64,000 nt of DNA from Paenibacillus mendelii. Its GTDB lineage: Bacteria; Bacillota; Bacilli; Paenibacillales; Paenibacillaceae. Shown here piece by piece: positions 17,030 through 25,920 of this stretch. Numbering within the stretch: the stretch's first letter is position 1; every line of letters starts with the position of its first letter. The notes under the pieces were generated by a model. The model was not told the DNA's origin and made no database searches. It saw only the letters and a list, made by a program, of their open reading frames with translations. Location: the NCBI RefSeq assembly GCF_024498075.1, contig NZ_JANHOF010000005.1:1-64000 (forward strand), written 5' to 3'. The translations under genes and the position numbers were made by a program.

Positions 17030-18538
17030 TTACGATTTATCATGCTCTTGGCGCCATGAATCCAGATGTTTTTGCACCTCTGCACGTACTTTCTCAAGTC
17101 CGGCTTTATGCAGTTCATCATTAAATTTGGGCAGGAAGGTGTCGATATCGACACTGCCGGTCATGAGTAAAGGATAATATTTATGCCAGACATGTTCGAT
17201 TTTCTCGAATTCATCATTCATCATGGATAGGTCAGGGTTAAACCCGAGTACGTTAGATTTTTTGACTTTGGCGTTATACGCACGGAATTGCTCCCATTTA
17301 TCCAGAGGATCAGGAAAATCACCGCCAAGCGTATTTAAGATAAACCAATTTCCTTGTGTGAATTGAACCCCCGCATATTTGGGAGCTTCATTCGTTAATA
17401 GCTTCCCCTGAGCATCCTTCGGCGGAATAAGAACAACCTGACCATTGTGATCCAAGCTGTAATGAATTCCTTCTATACCATAGTTGAATAGATTGCGCAG
17501 CTCGGAATCGGTATTTAGTAAATTTAAAAATGCGATGCATTCTTCCGGATGTTTCGTGTTTGCGTTAACAGCCATCATCCCCCCAAGCACGGAAACATTC
17601 GTCGCGATCTCAGGAGTGACAGGATTCGCTACAACCTTGTACCCCAGATCTTTACTCCAGACGCTCTCGGATAGTGGTCCGCCGCTTGCGGATTTCCAGA
17701 ATACCTTTGAATCTCGCTCTAGCGCTCCCGGTTCGCGCAGTGCAGCATCTTGATTAATGAACCCAAGCTGATAGTAACGTCGGAGTGTTTTTAATACTTG
17801 CTCGGCCTCAGCGGTTTCGAAGATATTGACGACGGATGCGGTTGGATCCAGTGATTGTACCGCTAAAGGTATTTTATTGTTTGTAATATATTCATAACCG
17901 TACATAGCGAAAAAATTGTGGGAGTCCTTGTTCAGCTCCATGGGAATGTAATCCGGTTCATTCTTTTGTATCAACTGTAATAGAGGCTCTAGTGACTCTA
18001 ACGTGTTATATTTTGAGATATCGATGTTATATTTTTTAATTAAGGCTTCCGGGTATATCCAATTTTCAAGCACGGCTAGTTCCTTGTTCGTAGGAATGCC
18101 GTAAATACTTCCATCGTTAAGCTTCGCGCCTTCCCAGAAGACAGGGTCAATCGCATCATACATCGCTTTGCCTTGATTCATTAAATAATCATTTAGCTTC
18201 AGCCAGTTACCGCGTTTGGCGTTCGTTATAAAGTTAGGGGCAAAGGCGATATCAAATGAGGTGTCCGATGAGATCATGGTATTCAAACGATTGTCGTACT
18301 CTTCCCAGCCAATTTTAATATAGGTGATTGTAATTCCAACCTTCCGTAGAAGAAGCTCATTGATCTTGTTATTGACAAGATTTAGATCCTTATCTGGATC
18401 ACCAATCGTATAATAAATAAGGTTTACAGGCGATTCGTCGCGGGAATCGGGAGCATCCGAATTCTGGTTCGTGCATCCGGTGAGTTGTATAAGGAACAGC
18501 AGGGCAAGGCCAACGAAATGGAAACGATACTTATTCAT
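17030..18538 (-). CDS. Extracellular solute-binding lipoprotein (second receptor of the operon)
   Basis: This 502-residue lipoprotein starts at the ATG at 18538, preceded by GGGGAGATAGATGTC. The signal peptide ends in the lipobox QLTGC. The body has the two-lobe sugar-binding fold of about 500 residues seen in LplA/YtcQ-like receptors, e.g. YYTIGDPDKDLNLVNNKINE near the N-terminus and YYQLGFINQDAALREPG in the middle. It is the last gene of a minus-strand operon that already contains a binding lipoprotein at 21199-22710, and it lies just after the kinase/regulator pair. It may serve as a sensor-linked receptor or give the importer a second ligand. Confidence 0.88.
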   Translation of the reverse strand: MNKYRFHFVGLALLFLIQLTGCTNQNSDAPDSRDESPVNLIYYTIGDPDKDLNLVNNKINELLLRKVGITITYIKIGWEEYDNRLNTMISSDTSFDIAFAPNFITNAKRGNWLKLNDYLMNQGKAMYDAIDPVFWEGAKLNDGSIYGIPTNKELAVLENWIYPEALIKKYNIDISKYNTLESLEPLLQLIQKNEPDYIPMELNKDSHNFFAMYGYEYITNNKIPLAVQSLDPTASVVNIFETAEAEQVLKTLRRYYQLGFINQDAALREPGALERDSKVFWKSASGGPLSESVWSKDLGYKVVANPVTPEIATNVSVLGGMMAVNANTKHPEECIAFLNLLNTDSELRNLFNYGIEGIHYSLDHNGQVVLIPPKDAQGKLLTNEAPKYAGVQFTQGNWFILNTLGGDFPDPLDKWEQFRAYNAKVKKSNVLGFNPDLSMMNDEFEKIEHVWHKYYPLLMTGSVDIDTFLPKFNDELHKAGLEKVRAEVQKHLDSWRQEHDKS

Positions 18539-18578
18539 GACATCTATCTCCCCGAACATGATTGTCCATTAAAGCCGG

Positions 18579-19340
18579 TTAACTCTTTTCGCGTAAATCG
18601 GAGGGCGACTTTCCAAAGTAACTCTGGAAATGGGTGTAAAAATAATTTAAGTTATTATATCCTACTGCACAGGCAACCCATTGAATCTTCTCATTTGTAG
18701 ATAAAATGAACTCTTTTGCACGCTGCATACGATAAATCATCAAATACTCGGACAGCTTCATCTGTGTTTCTTTGATAAATAATTGCCCCAGATAGGTACT
18801 GTTCATTTGTAAGCGTTCGGCAACAGATTTAAGTGTGATGTTCTGGGCATATTCAGTCGTAACCATAAGCAGAATACGTCGTACTAATTTGGATAGCGTA
18901 TCATGGGGGACACCGAGTACAGGGTCCATGTGGAGTGAACTTGCATGTGGATTCCCTATTGTCCCATGGAGATCCTTAACAATTATATTCTCGACCACCC
19001 GCTGCATCTTTTCACGTTCCACAGGCTTTAGTAAATAATCCTTGACTCCGCAACGAATCGCTTGCTGAGCGTAGTGGAAATCACTATAACCGCTCATAAT
19101 AATATATTTTGTTGGAAGGTTGGCTTCATTGAGTCTTTGAATTGCATCGTATCCACGGTTTTTACCAATACACACATCAAAAATGGCGATATCAGGTATT
19201 AACTGAATGGCTCTGGATACCGCCGCATCTGTGGAATTACAAGTTTCGATGTATTCGAACCCGTAGCTCTTCCAATCCAGAATACGTTTCATTCCTTCCA
19301 GAATTTGTGGCTCATCATCAACAATTAACAGCTTGTACAT
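18579..19340 (-). CDS. Response regulator with AraC-type output, YesN type
   Basis: This 253-residue response regulator has a receiver domain at 1-120 with DDE at 8-10, phospho-acceptor Asp55 in IAIFD and the conserved lysine in DYLLKPV (Lys105). The AraC DNA-binding domain occupies about 150-250 (ITLKSVAERLQMNSTYLGQLF, then VACAVGYNNLNYFYTHFQSY). It is shorter than most YesN proteins, lacking much of the linker. Its start overlaps the end of the sensor kinase gene by 23 bases, so the two form a pair. It should activate the importer operon in which it lies in response to the imported sugar. Confidence 0.92.
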   Translation of the reverse strand: MYKLLIVDDEPQILEGMKRILDWKSYGFEYIETCNSTDAAVSRAIQLIPDIAIFDVCIGKNRGYDAIQRLNEANLPTKYIIMSGYSDFHYAQQAIRCGVKDYLLKPVEREKMQRVVENIIVKDLHGTIGNPHASSLHMDPVLGVPHDTLSKLVRRILLMVTTEYAQNITLKSVAERLQMNSTYLGQLFIKETQMKLSEYLMIYRMQRAKEFILSTNEKIQWVACAVGYNNLNYFYTHFQSYFGKSPSDLREKS

Positions 19341-21060
19341 CTCTAATCACCTCTTTAGAAATCTGTACAGAAATTTTAACACCTGCTTCGTCATTGTTAG
19401 CGATGCTTATGGAAAGGCCTTCCCCATAATAATATTTTAGTCGCGTATAGACATTATATAAGCCGATACTCTTCGTGTTTGCGCCGTAGTTGCTCGATAG
19501 GGCATTTCGAATATCAGCCAGCCGATCTTCCTCAATGCTGATTCCGTTATCGATAAATTCCAATCTATAGAAATCTTTGTCTTCTCGGCCTGTAACGATA
19601 AATAGATTAAATTCCTTCTCAATCGAAAAACCGTGAATGAAGAAGTTCTCCGCTAACGTTTGCATCCAGAACTTTATGGTAGGAAGCTCCAGAATGGATT
19701 CCGATACGTCGATTTGATAATAAAAATGATCCGGGTATTTAAACTCCATAATTTTAAGGTACTTTTGCAGCAGCTCCAGTTCGCTTCCAATGGTAATAAT
19801 ATTGTCCTTCTGAACAATCTCACGATATAACGAGCCTAAAGTAGCAATGGCATCTGCTGTATGCGCGTCCTGATTCACCAACGCTGTAGATCGAATAACC
19901 TCTAATGTATTATAGAGAAAATGTGGATTGATCTGATGCTGCAGCGCTTTCATTTCAGCTTCCTGCTGTTTCAGCTTGAGTATAAATTCATTGCGAATAT
20001 GTCTGTCAAGCTGGTGGATCATATCGTCTACTTCACGCGCAATCATGCCGTATTCATTACGCCGATAGCGTGCAGGTTTATTCGGGGTGAAGTCGGCGGT
20101 TTTCACTCGTTTAATGGATTGAATAATACGGTGCAGGAAGCGGGCATCGTCCCTAAGATTATAAACCACGAGCAGTAGTACGCTGAGAATAGCCGTTAAG
20201 ATGACGAAGAATAGCATGTATAGCACGGAGCTTTGCTGCCGTATTAATGTACCCAAATCTATTGTGCTTACAAACCTATAATTAAATTTCGATGATGAAA
20301 AAGTGACGTAGAAGATCGGTGTCAGCGAGTTATCAAATATAAATCCATGGGTATCCTTATTGGCAATGGCTCGTTGAACAATCTTCTTATTGCCATTACC
20401 GATGAGATATACATCTCCAGCAGCATTAACGGCGGCTGCTTTACCAAGCTGATAATTGCTGACACTGCTGAAAATTTGCTCGCTGCTAACCAGAAAGCGA
20501 ATTTCACCTGACCCCTCTGAGGTGTGAAACAATTTCTTTCGATATACGAAACCCTTCTGAATGCTTTCTTGGAATATTTCATCATCATTGGATATACCAA
20601 ATTGATAGCTTGGGATGCCTTTGTTATCAAAAAGCATTACATTACTGCTATGCTCTGAATGTACGCTGATTTGCTTAATATCTCCCTGTGCCCAATTATA
20701 CAGGTAGGTTTTTACATCTTCCGGGAAGGAGAGAAGCTCCTGTTCGGAGTATGGGTTGTTCAACAGCCTATTAGTCAGATATTGACCGATGGTTGGACTC
20801 ATAAAGTATTGCGCATCCTTCATTAGCGCCTGATTGGAATAAATGCGCTGGATATAAGCTTCTATGCGATCCGTATCGTTTTGGAAATTATTCTCTATGC
20901 GGGAAAAAGCATTGGCAGCTTCGATTCGAGCGTTGCCAAGCGATTGATTGATTACGATTGCACTCGTCAACACATGCAGCGTTAATCCAATTAATACAAT
21001 GAAGATTAGATAGGCCCAAAACTTATTACGATAAATGATGATACGCAAAAAAGTAGTCAT
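19318..21060 (-). CDS. Sensor histidine kinase, YesM type
   Basis: This kinase is 580 residues from the ATG at 21060. The open frame extends to 21168 without a ribosome site. Layout: TM1 at about 13-36, an extracellular Cache-like domain, TM2 around 275-300, HAMP, a His_kinase domain with the phospho-acceptor in HQINPHFLYNTLEVI, and a HATPase domain with DNGISIEEDRL. YesM-type kinases sense extracellular sugars, usually via the cognate binding protein, and phosphorylate YesN-type regulators. The gene lies between the importer receptor gene and the response regulator, and a strong hairpin separates it from the receptor gene upstream. Confidence 0.92.
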   Translation of the reverse strand: MTTFLRIIIYRNKFWAYLIFIVLIGLTLHVLTSAIVINQSLGNARIEAANAFSRIENNFQNDTDRIEAYIQRIYSNQALMKDAQYFMSPTIGQYLTNRLLNNPYSEQELLSFPEDVKTYLYNWAQGDIKQISVHSEHSSNVMLFDNKGIPSYQFGISNDDEIFQESIQKGFVYRKKLFHTSEGSGEIRFLVSSEQIFSSVSNYQLGKAAAVNAAGDVYLIGNGNKKIVQRAIANKDTHGFIFDNSLTPIFYVTFSSSKFNYRFVSTIDLGTLIRQQSSVLYMLFFVILTAILSVLLLVVYNLRDDARFLHRIIQSIKRVKTADFTPNKPARYRRNEYGMIAREVDDMIHQLDRHIRNEFILKLKQQEAEMKALQHQINPHFLYNTLEVIRSTALVNQDAHTADAIATLGSLYREIVQKDNIITIGSELELLQKYLKIMEFKYPDHFYYQIDVSESILELPTIKFWMQTLAENFFIHGFSIEKEFNLFIVTGREDKDFYRLEFIDNGISIEEDRLADIRNALSSNYGANTKSIGLYNVYTRLKYYYGEGLSISIANNDEAGVKISVQISKEVIRDVQAVNC

Positions 21061-21144
21061 GCGGCACCTCAACTCATAGGGTGGTAAATATTGTATAGCA
21101 AGGTGAAGAATCGCACACTCTATTCCATTTTGCCTATTGGACGC

Positions 21145-21186
21145 AAAAAGTATATGGCATAGTATCAACTATACCATATACTTTTT
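21145..21186 (-). terminator. Hairpin between receptor and kinase genes (attenuator candidate)
   Basis: AAAAAGTATATGG (21145-21157) pairs perfectly with CCATATACTTTTT (21174-21186), and the inner bases CATAGT/ACTAT extend the stem. On the minus strand it follows the lipoprotein stop by 12 bases and ends in a T run. Partial termination here would make much more transporter than kinase from one transcript. Confidence 0.75.
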
Positions 21187-21198
21187 GTGTAGTAAGGC

Positions 21199-22710
21199 TT
21201 ATTTGAAGTAATTATCAATTTGCTCCTGAGCCTTTTGCATAATTGTATCCATACCTGCGTTTTTCAATTCAGCAATCATTTTTGGTACAACCTTTTCAGG
21301 GTCAGAAGCGCCTGTGATCAATTCGTATTTGTATTTGTCCAATACAGCATTAGAGTTGGCCACTTCTGTTTGGATATCGGAAACGTCAAGGGCGAAGCCG
21401 AGAATAGTTGAAGCGGTAGCTTCTTCATTCAATTTCTTCACTTGCTCCCATTGATCTTCAGGTGCGCCTTTCGTTACGGCCATATTGAAGAATGTACCTT
21501 GCGAGTAGGCGGCCAAAGGCCATGTATCCGTTGTACGCTCGACAACTCTATCGCCATCAATGCTTTTGAAGTCCACATCTGGTTCACCAAAGGCAAGCAT
21601 GTTACGTAATTTTGAATCCGTGTTCACCAATTGCAGGTATTTCAAAGCTTCTTTTTTGTATTTCGAATTCGCCGAGATTGCGTTCAATGAACCTTGAATT
21701 GTACTTGTCGTATAGAGTGGTCCCAATACTTTGTTCATCACATATTTCTCTACGTTGGCATTGATTTGCCAACCGACCTCAGCACCTGGGAAAGCTTGTG
21801 CAGCAAAAAATGGTCTGTATTTCTCACCTTCGACTTTAGTTGGCGCATCCGGGTTAATGATGCCGTCCTTATACCATTTGTGAAGCATTTTTAAATTAGC
21901 CATAACATCAGGCTGTTCTAATACAGAAACAACCTTACGTGCAGGATCATCCGTCTTAACGCCGAGTGGTAAGAAGCCCAATGTCATATCATCATAATCG
22001 TTAAACAAGCCATTGATGCCTTCGTTCTGAGTAAGCTGCAACGGATAGAAGTTCTTTCCTTCGCCGGCTTTCATATCTTGAAATGGTTTGTCCAAGTCTT
22101 GCAGCGTCTTAATGTTCTGGAAGTCGATGTTATACTTCTGTATGAGCTTATCATCATAAACCCAGTACTGCGAAAGAGAAGAGTCTTTGTAAGTTGGAAC
22201 GGAATAGAACTTACCATCAACCTTAGTACCGTTCCATACTTCTTCCGGGATTAAGCTGTACAATTCAGGTGCTTCAGTTTGAATCAAATCGGTAATGTCG
22301 GCAAAAGCGCCCATAGCTACCTGCTTGCTATATTTCCCATTATTCGTGAACATGATGTCGAAAGGTTCGCCTGTGTTGACAATCGTGTTTATTTTTGTAT
22401 CCCATTCGCCCCAGCTCGCGACTTTGATATCAACTTTTACACCGATTTTTTCTGCGGTATATTCATTCATCTTGTCAATCGCTTGACCAAAGTTTGCCGG
22501 AAGCGGAGTACCCCCGATTAGCCACCATACCAATGTTGGAACTTCTTTGTCGGCTGGTTTTTCCGTATCCGTTGCGTTTGTTTTCGAATCCGTATTCGTG
22601 GAGCCATTCGTTGACGAGCCTGAGTTGTTAGAACCGCTGCAGGCGGCCAAGACGGATGCCATTAATGCAAGAATGCACAGTGCTGATAAAAGCTTAAAAG
22701 ATCTTTTCAC
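21199..22710 (-). CDS. Extracellular solute-binding lipoprotein (main receptor)
   Basis: This 503-residue sugar-binding lipoprotein has the signal peptide MKRSFKLLSALCILALMASVLAAC with lipobox VLAAC, followed by a Ser/Asn/Thr-rich linker. Motifs such as WWLIGGTPLPANFGQAIDKM and the binding-lobe HKWYKDGIINPDAP fit the LplA/YtcQ family. It is the third gene of the operon after the two permeases. A small stem (GCCATT/AATGGC near 22745-22769) precedes it in the 96-base gap and may stabilise the mRNA end for high receptor output. A terminator-like hairpin follows the stop. Confidence 0.92.
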   Translation of the reverse strand: MKRSFKLLSALCILALMASVLAACSGSNNSGSSTNGSTNTDSKTNATDTEKPADKEVPTLVWWLIGGTPLPANFGQAIDKMNEYTAEKIGVKVDIKVASWGEWDTKINTIVNTGEPFDIMFTNNGKYSKQVAMGAFADITDLIQTEAPELYSLIPEEVWNGTKVDGKFYSVPTYKDSSLSQYWVYDDKLIQKYNIDFQNIKTLQDLDKPFQDMKAGEGKNFYPLQLTQNEGINGLFNDYDDMTLGFLPLGVKTDDPARKVVSVLEQPDVMANLKMLHKWYKDGIINPDAPTKVEGEKYRPFFAAQAFPGAEVGWQINANVEKYVMNKVLGPLYTTSTIQGSLNAISANSKYKKEALKYLQLVNTDSKLRNMLAFGEPDVDFKSIDGDRVVERTTDTWPLAAYSQGTFFNMAVTKGAPEDQWEQVKKLNEEATASTILGFALDVSDIQTEVANSNAVLDKYKYELITGASDPEKVVPKMIAELKNAGMDTIMQKAQEQIDNYFK

Positions 22711-22806
22711 CTAAATTCCCCCTATAGTAGTATGTTTGTTTTGCGCCATTACACAAGCTGTGCAATGGCATATCATAAACCAGGCTGGATCTGGCTTACT
22801 TCGTAA

Positions 22807-23733
22807 TTAGCCTTTGACTGCACCGACCGTAAGTCCAGAAATAAAATATCTCTGGAAGAATGGATAAGCACATGCAACGGGCAGGACGATGAGAATCGCA
22901 ACGGCCATACGAGCAGATTCCTTAGGCATGGTTGCTACAAGCTCTGCAGCGCTAACACCTATGGTCGAAGCATTTCTCGCTAGCGCGTCGGCATTGGTCA
23001 TTAAGTTGTTAAGTAACGCTTGTAAGGAATACAGATTCGGGTTATCGATATACAGCATGGATTGGAACCAGTCATTCCAGTAGTTGAAGCATAGGAATAA
23101 TCCAATCGTTGCAAGAACAGGTAATGATATAGGCAGAATGATAGAGAAGAAGATTCGAAATTGGCTCGCTCCATCAATCTCAGCTGATTCGATCAGACCA
23201 TCAGGAATGGTGCTTCTGAAAAAAGTCTTACAAATGATGACATTAAAGGATGAGACCGCAAGCGGTAAAATAAGTACCCAAATGCTATCCTTCAATCCTA
23301 ATAAATTGGAATTAATAAAGTAGCTGGAAACGAGACCGCCGTTGAAAATCATGGGAATAAAAACAATCCAGGTCAGAAAATTTTTATGCCTGTAAGTTGG
23401 ACGTGAAATCACATAGCCCATCGAGGTTGTTAGCAGTACACCTATTGCAGTTCCAACAGCTGTTACGAATACGGATACACCTAGAGCACGCAAAATGATC
23501 GTTCCTTGCTTGGCTATAAAACCGTATGCTTCCAGTGATAAAATCGGCGGGAGGATACTATAGCCCGTTTCTCGAATGTAGGACTCATGCGTCAGTGATA
23601 TGGATAATACGACAATCACGGGGATGACGCAGGCAAGTGCTACTAGAATGAAAATCAAGTTAATTAGAATATTGACGCCGGTACTCGTTCGATTGAATTT
23701 CTCAAGTCCGGACTCATAGGTTTTTGCTGCCAT
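22807..23733 (-). CDS. Carbohydrate ABC transporter permease, YtcP/LplC type
   Basis: This 308-residue membrane permease has about six helices, an EAA loop IESAEIDGASQFRIFFSI and the typical C-terminus FQRYFISGLTVGAVKG. It is the second permease of the minus-strand importer and follows the LplB-type permease gene by 13 bases. Translation starts at the ATG after GGGGGTGTGCGAGA. The importer has no ATPase of its own and should use a shared MsmX-like subunit. It works with the lipoprotein encoded directly downstream. Confidence 0.93.
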   Translation of the reverse strand: MAAKTYESGLEKFNRTSTGVNILINLIFILVALACVIPVIVVLSISLTHESYIRETGYSILPPILSLEAYGFIAKQGTIILRALGVSVFVTAVGTAIGVLLTTSMGYVISRPTYRHKNFLTWIVFIPMIFNGGLVSSYFINSNLLGLKDSIWVLILPLAVSSFNVIICKTFFRSTIPDGLIESAEIDGASQFRIFFSIILPISLPVLATIGLFLCFNYWNDWFQSMLYIDNPNLYSLQALLNNLMTNADALARNASTIGVSAAELVATMPKESARMAVAILIVLPVACAYPFFQRYFISGLTVGAVKG

Positions 23734-23746
23734 TCTCGCACACCCC

Positions 23747-24697
23747 CTAAATCATTGCACTATCAGAGTCAATTTTTTTGACAATCCAATTGGCCGTTAG
23801 AATTGTAATACAACCAAGTACAGATTGGACAAATGCAGCAGCAGACGCCATGCCGATTGTAGCGGATTTCAATTGTTTGTATACTAATACGTCAATCGTT
23901 GTGGCTACCTCAAACAAGGAGTTTGAATCACGAGTGACCTGATAAAATAGTCCGAAGTCGGTGTAGAATATGCGTCCTACGGATAGGATGAACATCATGA
24001 CGATGACAAGCTTGAGCAATGGAATCGTAATGAAGCGGATTTGCTGCCAGATGGAAGCGCCATCAATTACAGCAGCTTCGTAGTAACTGCTATCAATAGC
24101 TGTAATGGTTGCCAAATAAATAATCATGCCATAACCAATACTCTTCCAAACATTCAAGAAAATAAGAATATAAGGCCAATATTGCGGTTCCATATACCAG
24201 TTTATGGATTCGGCTCCGAAGCTGCCCAAAAACTGATTTAGAATTCCTTTGTCGAAGCTGAAGAAGGCCCAGCCTACCGCGGAAACGACGACCCACGACA
24301 GGAAGTAAGGGAGAAACATCATCGTTTGGTATACTTTCCCTGCCTTGCGATTATGAAGAAGTCCAATCATAATGGCGAATACCACGGGCAGTACAATGCC
24401 GAGAATAATAAAGATGATGTTGTAGCCGATTGTGTTGCGGATAATAATCCAGGCATCATTGGATTTGAATAAAAATTCAAAATTTTTCAAGCCAACCCAA
24501 GGGCTGTTAAACACATTACTAAGGAAGCCCCCGCTAATTTTAAAGTTTTTAAAAGCGATAATAATACCGAACATGGGCAAGAAACAGAATAAGATGTACC
24601 AAATGGTTGTTGGTATGGCCAGGAGAGTTAATTCAATATCTTGTTTTCTCCACTGAAAGCGCTTTGATTTTTTGAGTTGTTCTGATTTTGCGCTCAT
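23747..24697 (-). CDS. Carbohydrate ABC transporter permease, LplB type
   Basis: This is a 316-residue permease from the ATG at 24697, which is preceded by GAAGGAG at good distance. The frame runs further to 24811 without support. It carries the LplB hallmark CFLPMFGIIIAFKNFKI and the EAA loop YEAAVIDGASIWQQIRFI. It is the first gene of the six-gene minus-strand operon (permease, permease, receptor, kinase, regulator, second receptor). The 226 to 340 bases upstream, shared with the divergent dioxygenase gene, should hold its promoter, but I could not point to clear -35/-10 boxes on that strand. Confidence 0.93.
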   Translation of the reverse strand: MSAKSEQLKKSKRFQWRKQDIELTLLAIPTTIWYILFCFLPMFGIIIAFKNFKISGGFLSNVFNSPWVGLKNFEFLFKSNDAWIIIRNTIGYNIIFIILGIVLPVVFAIMIGLLHNRKAGKVYQTMMFLPYFLSWVVVSAVGWAFFSFDKGILNQFLGSFGAESINWYMEPQYWPYILIFLNVWKSIGYGMIIYLATITAIDSSYYEAAVIDGASIWQQIRFITIPLLKLVIVMMFILSVGRIFYTDFGLFYQVTRDSNSLFEVATTIDVLVYKQLKSATIGMASAAAFVQSVLGCITILTANWIVKKIDSDSAMI

Positions 24698-24967
24698 CGT
24701 ATGAACTCCTTCATTTGTTATTAGTCCCCTTTTTCGTAACCGCTTACTTAACTGTATTGTATAAAAGAAAATGGACGGTCTTCTAGTTAACAAACTTAAT
24801 TTCTTAGTCAAGAAACGTTAGATTTCAGATAAAAAGTCTTGTGATGTCGCTTCATGTTGTAGGGGAAGCAAGCACACCGAGAGTCACAACCCAACCTTAG
24901 CGGCAACGCCTAATCTGACCATCCGCTTTGTTTACCATTTGTAATCGAGGGGGATGACATATTGACA

Positions 24968-24996
24968 TTGACGAAGGGTTAAAATTCTCATATAGT
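24968..24996 (+). promoter_or_regulatory. Sigma-A promoter of the dioxygenase gene
   Basis: TTGACG and TATAGT with a 17-base spacer form a near-consensus promoter 41 bases before the ATG at 25038. The palindromic operator candidate starts two bases after the -10 box, over the expected transcript start, a typical repressor arrangement. Confidence 0.65.
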
Positions 24997-24997
24997 A

Positions 24998-25024
24998 AAT
25001 TTGTATTTATTAATAATACAAATT
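24998..25024. promoter_or_regulatory. AraR-like palindromic operator candidate
   Basis: AATTTGTATT and AATACAAATT are perfect 10-base inverted arms around a 7-base centre. The half-sites TTTGTA/TACAAA match those of the AraR operator of B. subtilis, whose regulator has the same GntR-plus-LacI-type build as the protein encoded at 25921. The wider spacing differs from the AraR consensus. Confidence 0.55.
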
Positions 25025-25037
25025 CGGAGGCGTTAGC

Positions 25038-25841
25038 ATGACGAAGAATCGTTTATCTAAGGAACAAATCGCTTCGTATCATGAGAATGGGTATTTGATC
25101 GGACTTGAACCGGTGTTCGGCGATTCGGAAATGCTGCAGCTTAACGAGGATCTGCAGAAGCTGGCCCAGCTGTTAGAGCCGGGAGAGAAAATGTCGGCCA
25201 TCAGAGAATGGCACATGTCAAGTAAGTGGTTGTATGACGTATGTACGAATCCTAAAATTCTCGACTATGTCGAAGCAATTCTAGGACCGAATTTTTACAT
25301 GTGGGGTTCTCAGTTTTTCGCAAAAGCCCCGGGCTCCAGAGACACGGTCGCATGGCATCAGGACGCCTACTATTGGCCGCTTCACCCGCATAACTCGGTG
25401 ACGGTTTGGCTGGCTTTCACGGACGTTGACGAAGAGAACGGGGCGATGCGGATTATTCCAAAGAGCCACAAAGCCGGATTGATCAAACACACGAGCGTCA
25501 CAGGCGATTCGGTGCTGGCGCTTGAGCTCGAGCAGGGGACGTTTAACGAGGCGGATGCGCAATCTCTAGTATTGAAAGCCGGGCAAATTTCACTGCATGA
25601 CGATGCCATCGTACACGGATCGCCGGCAAACGGATCCACCCGCTGGCGCAATGGGCTGACGATACGTTATTCCGGTACGAATGTGAGATGCGATTTGTCT
25701 AAAGCGCCGCAATTCAAAGCATTTCTGGTGAGGGGGACCGACGAGTATAACTATAATCCGCAGGGGATGATTCCGACGGAAACGTTTGTGCGTCTGCCAT
25801 CCGATCAGCACATCGCAAGCACGGACGAAGTGAAGCAGTAA
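25038..25841 (+). CDS. Phytanoyl-CoA dioxygenase family protein
   Basis: This is a 267-residue Fe(II)/2-oxoglutarate-dependent oxygenase of the PhyH family. The iron triad is visible: His-X-Asp in VAWHQDAYYWPL and the distal His in DDAIVHGSPANGS. The 2-oxoglutarate-binding arginine is in NGLTIRYSG. In bacteria these enzymes hydroxylate small molecules or tailor natural products. The substrate here is unknown. CGGAGG precedes the ATG. The gene lies 79 bases upstream of a GntR/LacI-type regulator on the same strand and carries an operator-like palindrome at its promoter, so substrate-induced derepression by that regulator is likely. Confidence 0.88.
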   Translation: MTKNRLSKEQIASYHENGYLIGLEPVFGDSEMLQLNEDLQKLAQLLEPGEKMSAIREWHMSSKWLYDVCTNPKILDYVEAILGPNFYMWGSQFFAKAPGSRDTVAWHQDAYYWPLHPHNSVTVWLAFTDVDEENGAMRIIPKSHKAGLIKHTSVTGDSVLALELEQGTFNEADAQSLVLKAGQISLHDDAIVHGSPANGSTRWRNGLTIRYSGTNVRCDLSKAPQFKAFLVRGTDEYNYNPQGMIPTETFVRLPSDQHIASTDEVKQ

Positions 25842-25920
25842 CGCTTGTCGTTGCAAGACTTCCCGATTTGTGCTGCAATAGATAGGAATGGAAGCATCAA
25901 GAAAGGTTGGACGAAACGGG

